From positions 134,717,213-134,781,212 of the forward strand of contig NC_133174.1 of NCBI RefSeq assembly GCF_040802235.1: a DNA stretch of 64,000 nucleotides. Direction: 5' to 3'. The position numbers and the translations under genes were made by a program. The stretch's first letter is position 1. The number at the start of each line of letters is the position of its first letter. Positions 62,090 through 64,000 of the stretch are shown here, piece after piece. The DNA is from Manis javanica (Eukaryota; Chordata; Mammalia; Pholidota; Manidae). The notes below the pieces were generated by a model that was not told the DNA's origin, ran no database searches, and worked only from the letters and a program-made list of their open reading frames with translations.

Positions 62090-63107
62090 CTCAACTTTTG
62101 TTGTCTGTGAATTGTTTAATCCCTCCTTCATATTTAAATGATAATCGTGCTGAATGTAGTATTCTTGGTTCAAGGTCCTTGTGTTTCATTGCATTAAATA
62201 TATCATGCTGTTCTCTTCTGGCCTGTAAGGTTTCTGTTGAGAAATCTGATGATAGCCTAATGGGTTTTCCTTTGTAGGTGACCTTTTTTCTCCCTCTGGC
62301 TGCCTTTAATACTCTGTGCTTGTGTTTGATCTTTGCCATTTTAATTATTATATGCTTGGTGTTGTCTTCCTTGGGTCTTTGTGTTGGGATTTCTGTGGGC
62401 TTCCATGGTCTGAGGGACTATTTCTTCCCCCAGTTTGGGGAAATTTTCAGCAATTATTTCTTCAAAGACACTTTCTCTTCCTTTTTCTCTCTCTTCTTCT
62501 TCTGGTACCCATATAATGGGAATATTGTTCCATTTGGATCAGTCACAGAGTTCTCTTAATATACTTTAATTCCTGGAGAACCTTTTGTCTCTCTCTGCAT
62601 CAGCTTCTTTGTGTTCCTGTTCTCTGATTTCTATTCCATTAACGGCCTGTTGCACCTCATTCAGTCTGCTCTTAAATCCTTCCAGAGACTGTTTTATTTC
62701 TGTATTCTCCCCCCCCCACCTTTATCCTTTAACTCTTGCTTATTTCTCTGCAGATCCATCAGCATGGTTATGACCTTTATTTTGAACTCTTTTTTGGGGA
62801 GATTGGTTAAATCTATCTCCCCAGGCCCTCTCTCTGGGGTTCTCTGGGTAATGTGGACTGGACTGAAGGCTTCTGCCTTTTCATGGTGGTAGAGGTAGCT
62901 GTAGGCAGGCAGAAAGTGTGTCAGCTGGGATAACAAAGTCTTTTCCTGCTTGTTGGTCACCTGACCTCTCTCTGGGGTTGTCTGGGTAATTTTGGACTGG
63001 ACTGCAGCCTTCAGCCTTTTCATGGTGATAGAGGTAGCTGTAGGCAGGGAGAACAAAGTCTTTTCCTGCTTGTTGGTCACCTTGCCCTTCTCTGTTGCCT
63101 GTGTCAC
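62090..63107 (-). pseudogene. L1 ORF1 (RNA-binding protein), broken
   Basis: The N-terminal part (63107-62694) reads GEIDLTNLPKKEFKIKV and LMDLQRNKQELKDK, characteristic of L1 ORF1p before the coiled coil. The C-terminal part (62339-62091) reads YKGKPIRLSSDFSTETLQAR and EPRILHSARLSFKY, the end of the RRM/CTD. The middle is frameshifted. The N-terminal module that starts VTNKQEKTL is present twice (see findings). ORF1p is the trimeric RNA chaperone of the L1 ribonucleoprotein. Confidence 0.85.
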
Positions 63108-63109
63108 TT

Positions 63110-64000
63110 CGCCACACTCCTGGAGCAGCCTCCAGATTAATCACCTAAGCTGCTGTGGGTGGGGTCACCGACAGGGTAGTCCCGATTCCTGCGGGGAGTG
63201 ACAGGCATGCCGGGTGTGTCTCCAGTGAGAGCGGCACCTGTGCTGGGCAACTGCGCACTGGTGTCCGCCTTTGGGTGTGGCCCAGGGGCTGTGCACTGGG
63301 AGGAGATTCTGCACAGCTACTGGGGGTGTGCTCGCTCATGGGCCACTCCTCCGCCACTACAAACTTCCACAGGCCGCTCCCGAGCCACTCGCTCAGCCAC
63401 CGACAATAAGTGCTCTCGAGGGCCGCTCCAGGGCCCCCTGCTCGGCCGCTGCCATCCTTGCCACTTCACACGGGTAGCTCACTCGGTCAACACCGACTTG
63501 CACGGGCCACTCCCAGGTCTTTTGATCGGCTGCTGCGGCCGCTGCTGCCTGCTCGCTCACTATTGGGCTGGTGTGTCAGGGTCCATGCCATCTGGTGGAA
63601 TGACTGGCTGGCTGCTTATCTCTGTGAGGGGCTTCAGAGCTATACTGCTGCCTAGGGAGTTCGGTCACCTGGAGTTCTCTGGGATTTCCAGCTGCTGGGC
63701 TGAGTGTGCCAGGACAATTCTGTCCAGCTGGGAGACCCCTGTCCCTTTAAGACTTTCAAAAAGCACTCACTTTTCTTTTGGCCCAGGGGAACTGCTTGTG
63801 GGGATCCACTCACAGATTTTGCCCTTCCATTTTTCTAATATTCAGCACACTGTACATTGTGTGTCCATGCTCACGGGGGGGATTAGTCCTGAGCTTTCAC
63901 TCCCTCCCCGCTCCGACTCCTTACTTCCCGCCAGGGAACTGGGGTGGGGGAGCACTCATGTTCTGCCGGGCTGCAGCTTGTATCTTACCCCCTTTGTGTG
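63110..64000 (-). promoter_or_regulatory. L1 5' UTR / internal promoter region
   Basis: GC- and CpG-rich sequence (GCTGCTGCGGCCGCTGCTGCC type) upstream of L1 ORF1 on the minus strand. Mammalian L1 5' UTRs hold an internal promoter. The element start is not in the window. Overlapping open frames here are composition effects. Confidence 0.65.

Larger units (their letters stand above)
58045..64000 (-). mobile_element. Near-full-length L1, antisense, runs off window
   Basis: Order on the minus strand from the right edge: GC-rich 5' UTR (64000 to about 63110), ORF1 (about 63107-62090), intergenic sequence, ORF2 endonuclease (61796-61203) and remaining ORF2 down to about 58412, then 3' UTR and T-rich tail end at about 58045. 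It is the only L1 here with a 5' UTR. An internal deletion in ORF2 near 60655 and several frameshifts make it inactive. It shares its 3' insertion end with copy A. Confidence 0.93.

Noticed and set aside
61186..62892. Plus-strand hydrophobic frames (61186, 62278, 62585, 62611)
   Set aside because: Antisense of L1 ORF1/ORF2.

Overview
This is nuclear DNA from a placental mammal. It is AT-rich and CpG-poor outside one CpG island, and it is filled with LINE-1 fragments of several ages, endogenous retrovirus (ERV) LTRs, MIR elements and DNA-transposon remnants. There are no bacterial operons, rRNAs, tRNAs or CRISPR arrays. I saw none of the common lineage-specific SINEs (Alu, B1/B2, Bov-tA, carnivore tRNA-Lys SINE). 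With the style of the young L1s this makes me lean weakly to a laurasiatherian such as a pangolin, but that is an inference from memory.

Layout. 1-25 kb is an intergenic repeat desert: a young L1 tail (1-490), an ERV env remnant joined to an LTR that ends in poly(A) (491-2148), old L1s on both strands (6.9-9.7 kb and 21-23.5 kb), a solo LTR with a clean 5-bp target duplication nested in an older LTR (about 13 kb), and a 1-kb minus-strand LTR (24.1-25.1 kb). 25.4-28.3 kb is a GC-rich island with no recognisable gene. 28.27-35.57 kb is copy A of a segmental duplication whose copy B lies at 52.43-60.36 kb in the same orientation, about 24.16 kb away. Both copies hold ~590-bp tandem units, an inserted L1, a stretch of unidentified sequence and a second L1. 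In copy B that second L1 continues almost full length to the window edge; in copy A it is cut off.

The one convincing protein-coding gene lies between the two copies on the minus strand. It is a PRAME-family (leucine-rich-repeat, germline/cancer-testis type) gene with three coding exons: 42487-42776, 41429-42031 and 39998-40520. The splice phases match and the joined frame is an uninterrupted 471 residues. A CpG island at 49.45-49.75 kb carries a YY1-type motif in minus-strand orientation and is the likely promoter, giving a ~6.6-kb first intron that is mostly an old L1. A degenerate ~78-bp tandem repeat lies beyond the 3' side of the gene.

The gene sits between long direct repeats, so unequal exchange between them would delete or duplicate the whole PRAME unit. 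This fits the known tandem, copy-number-variable nature of PRAME clusters. I found no evidence for a wholly new biological system. The best leads are the duplication architecture, the ~590-bp array, the LTR-poly(A) retrocopy and an unidentified exon-like frame antisense to the PRAME 3' side.
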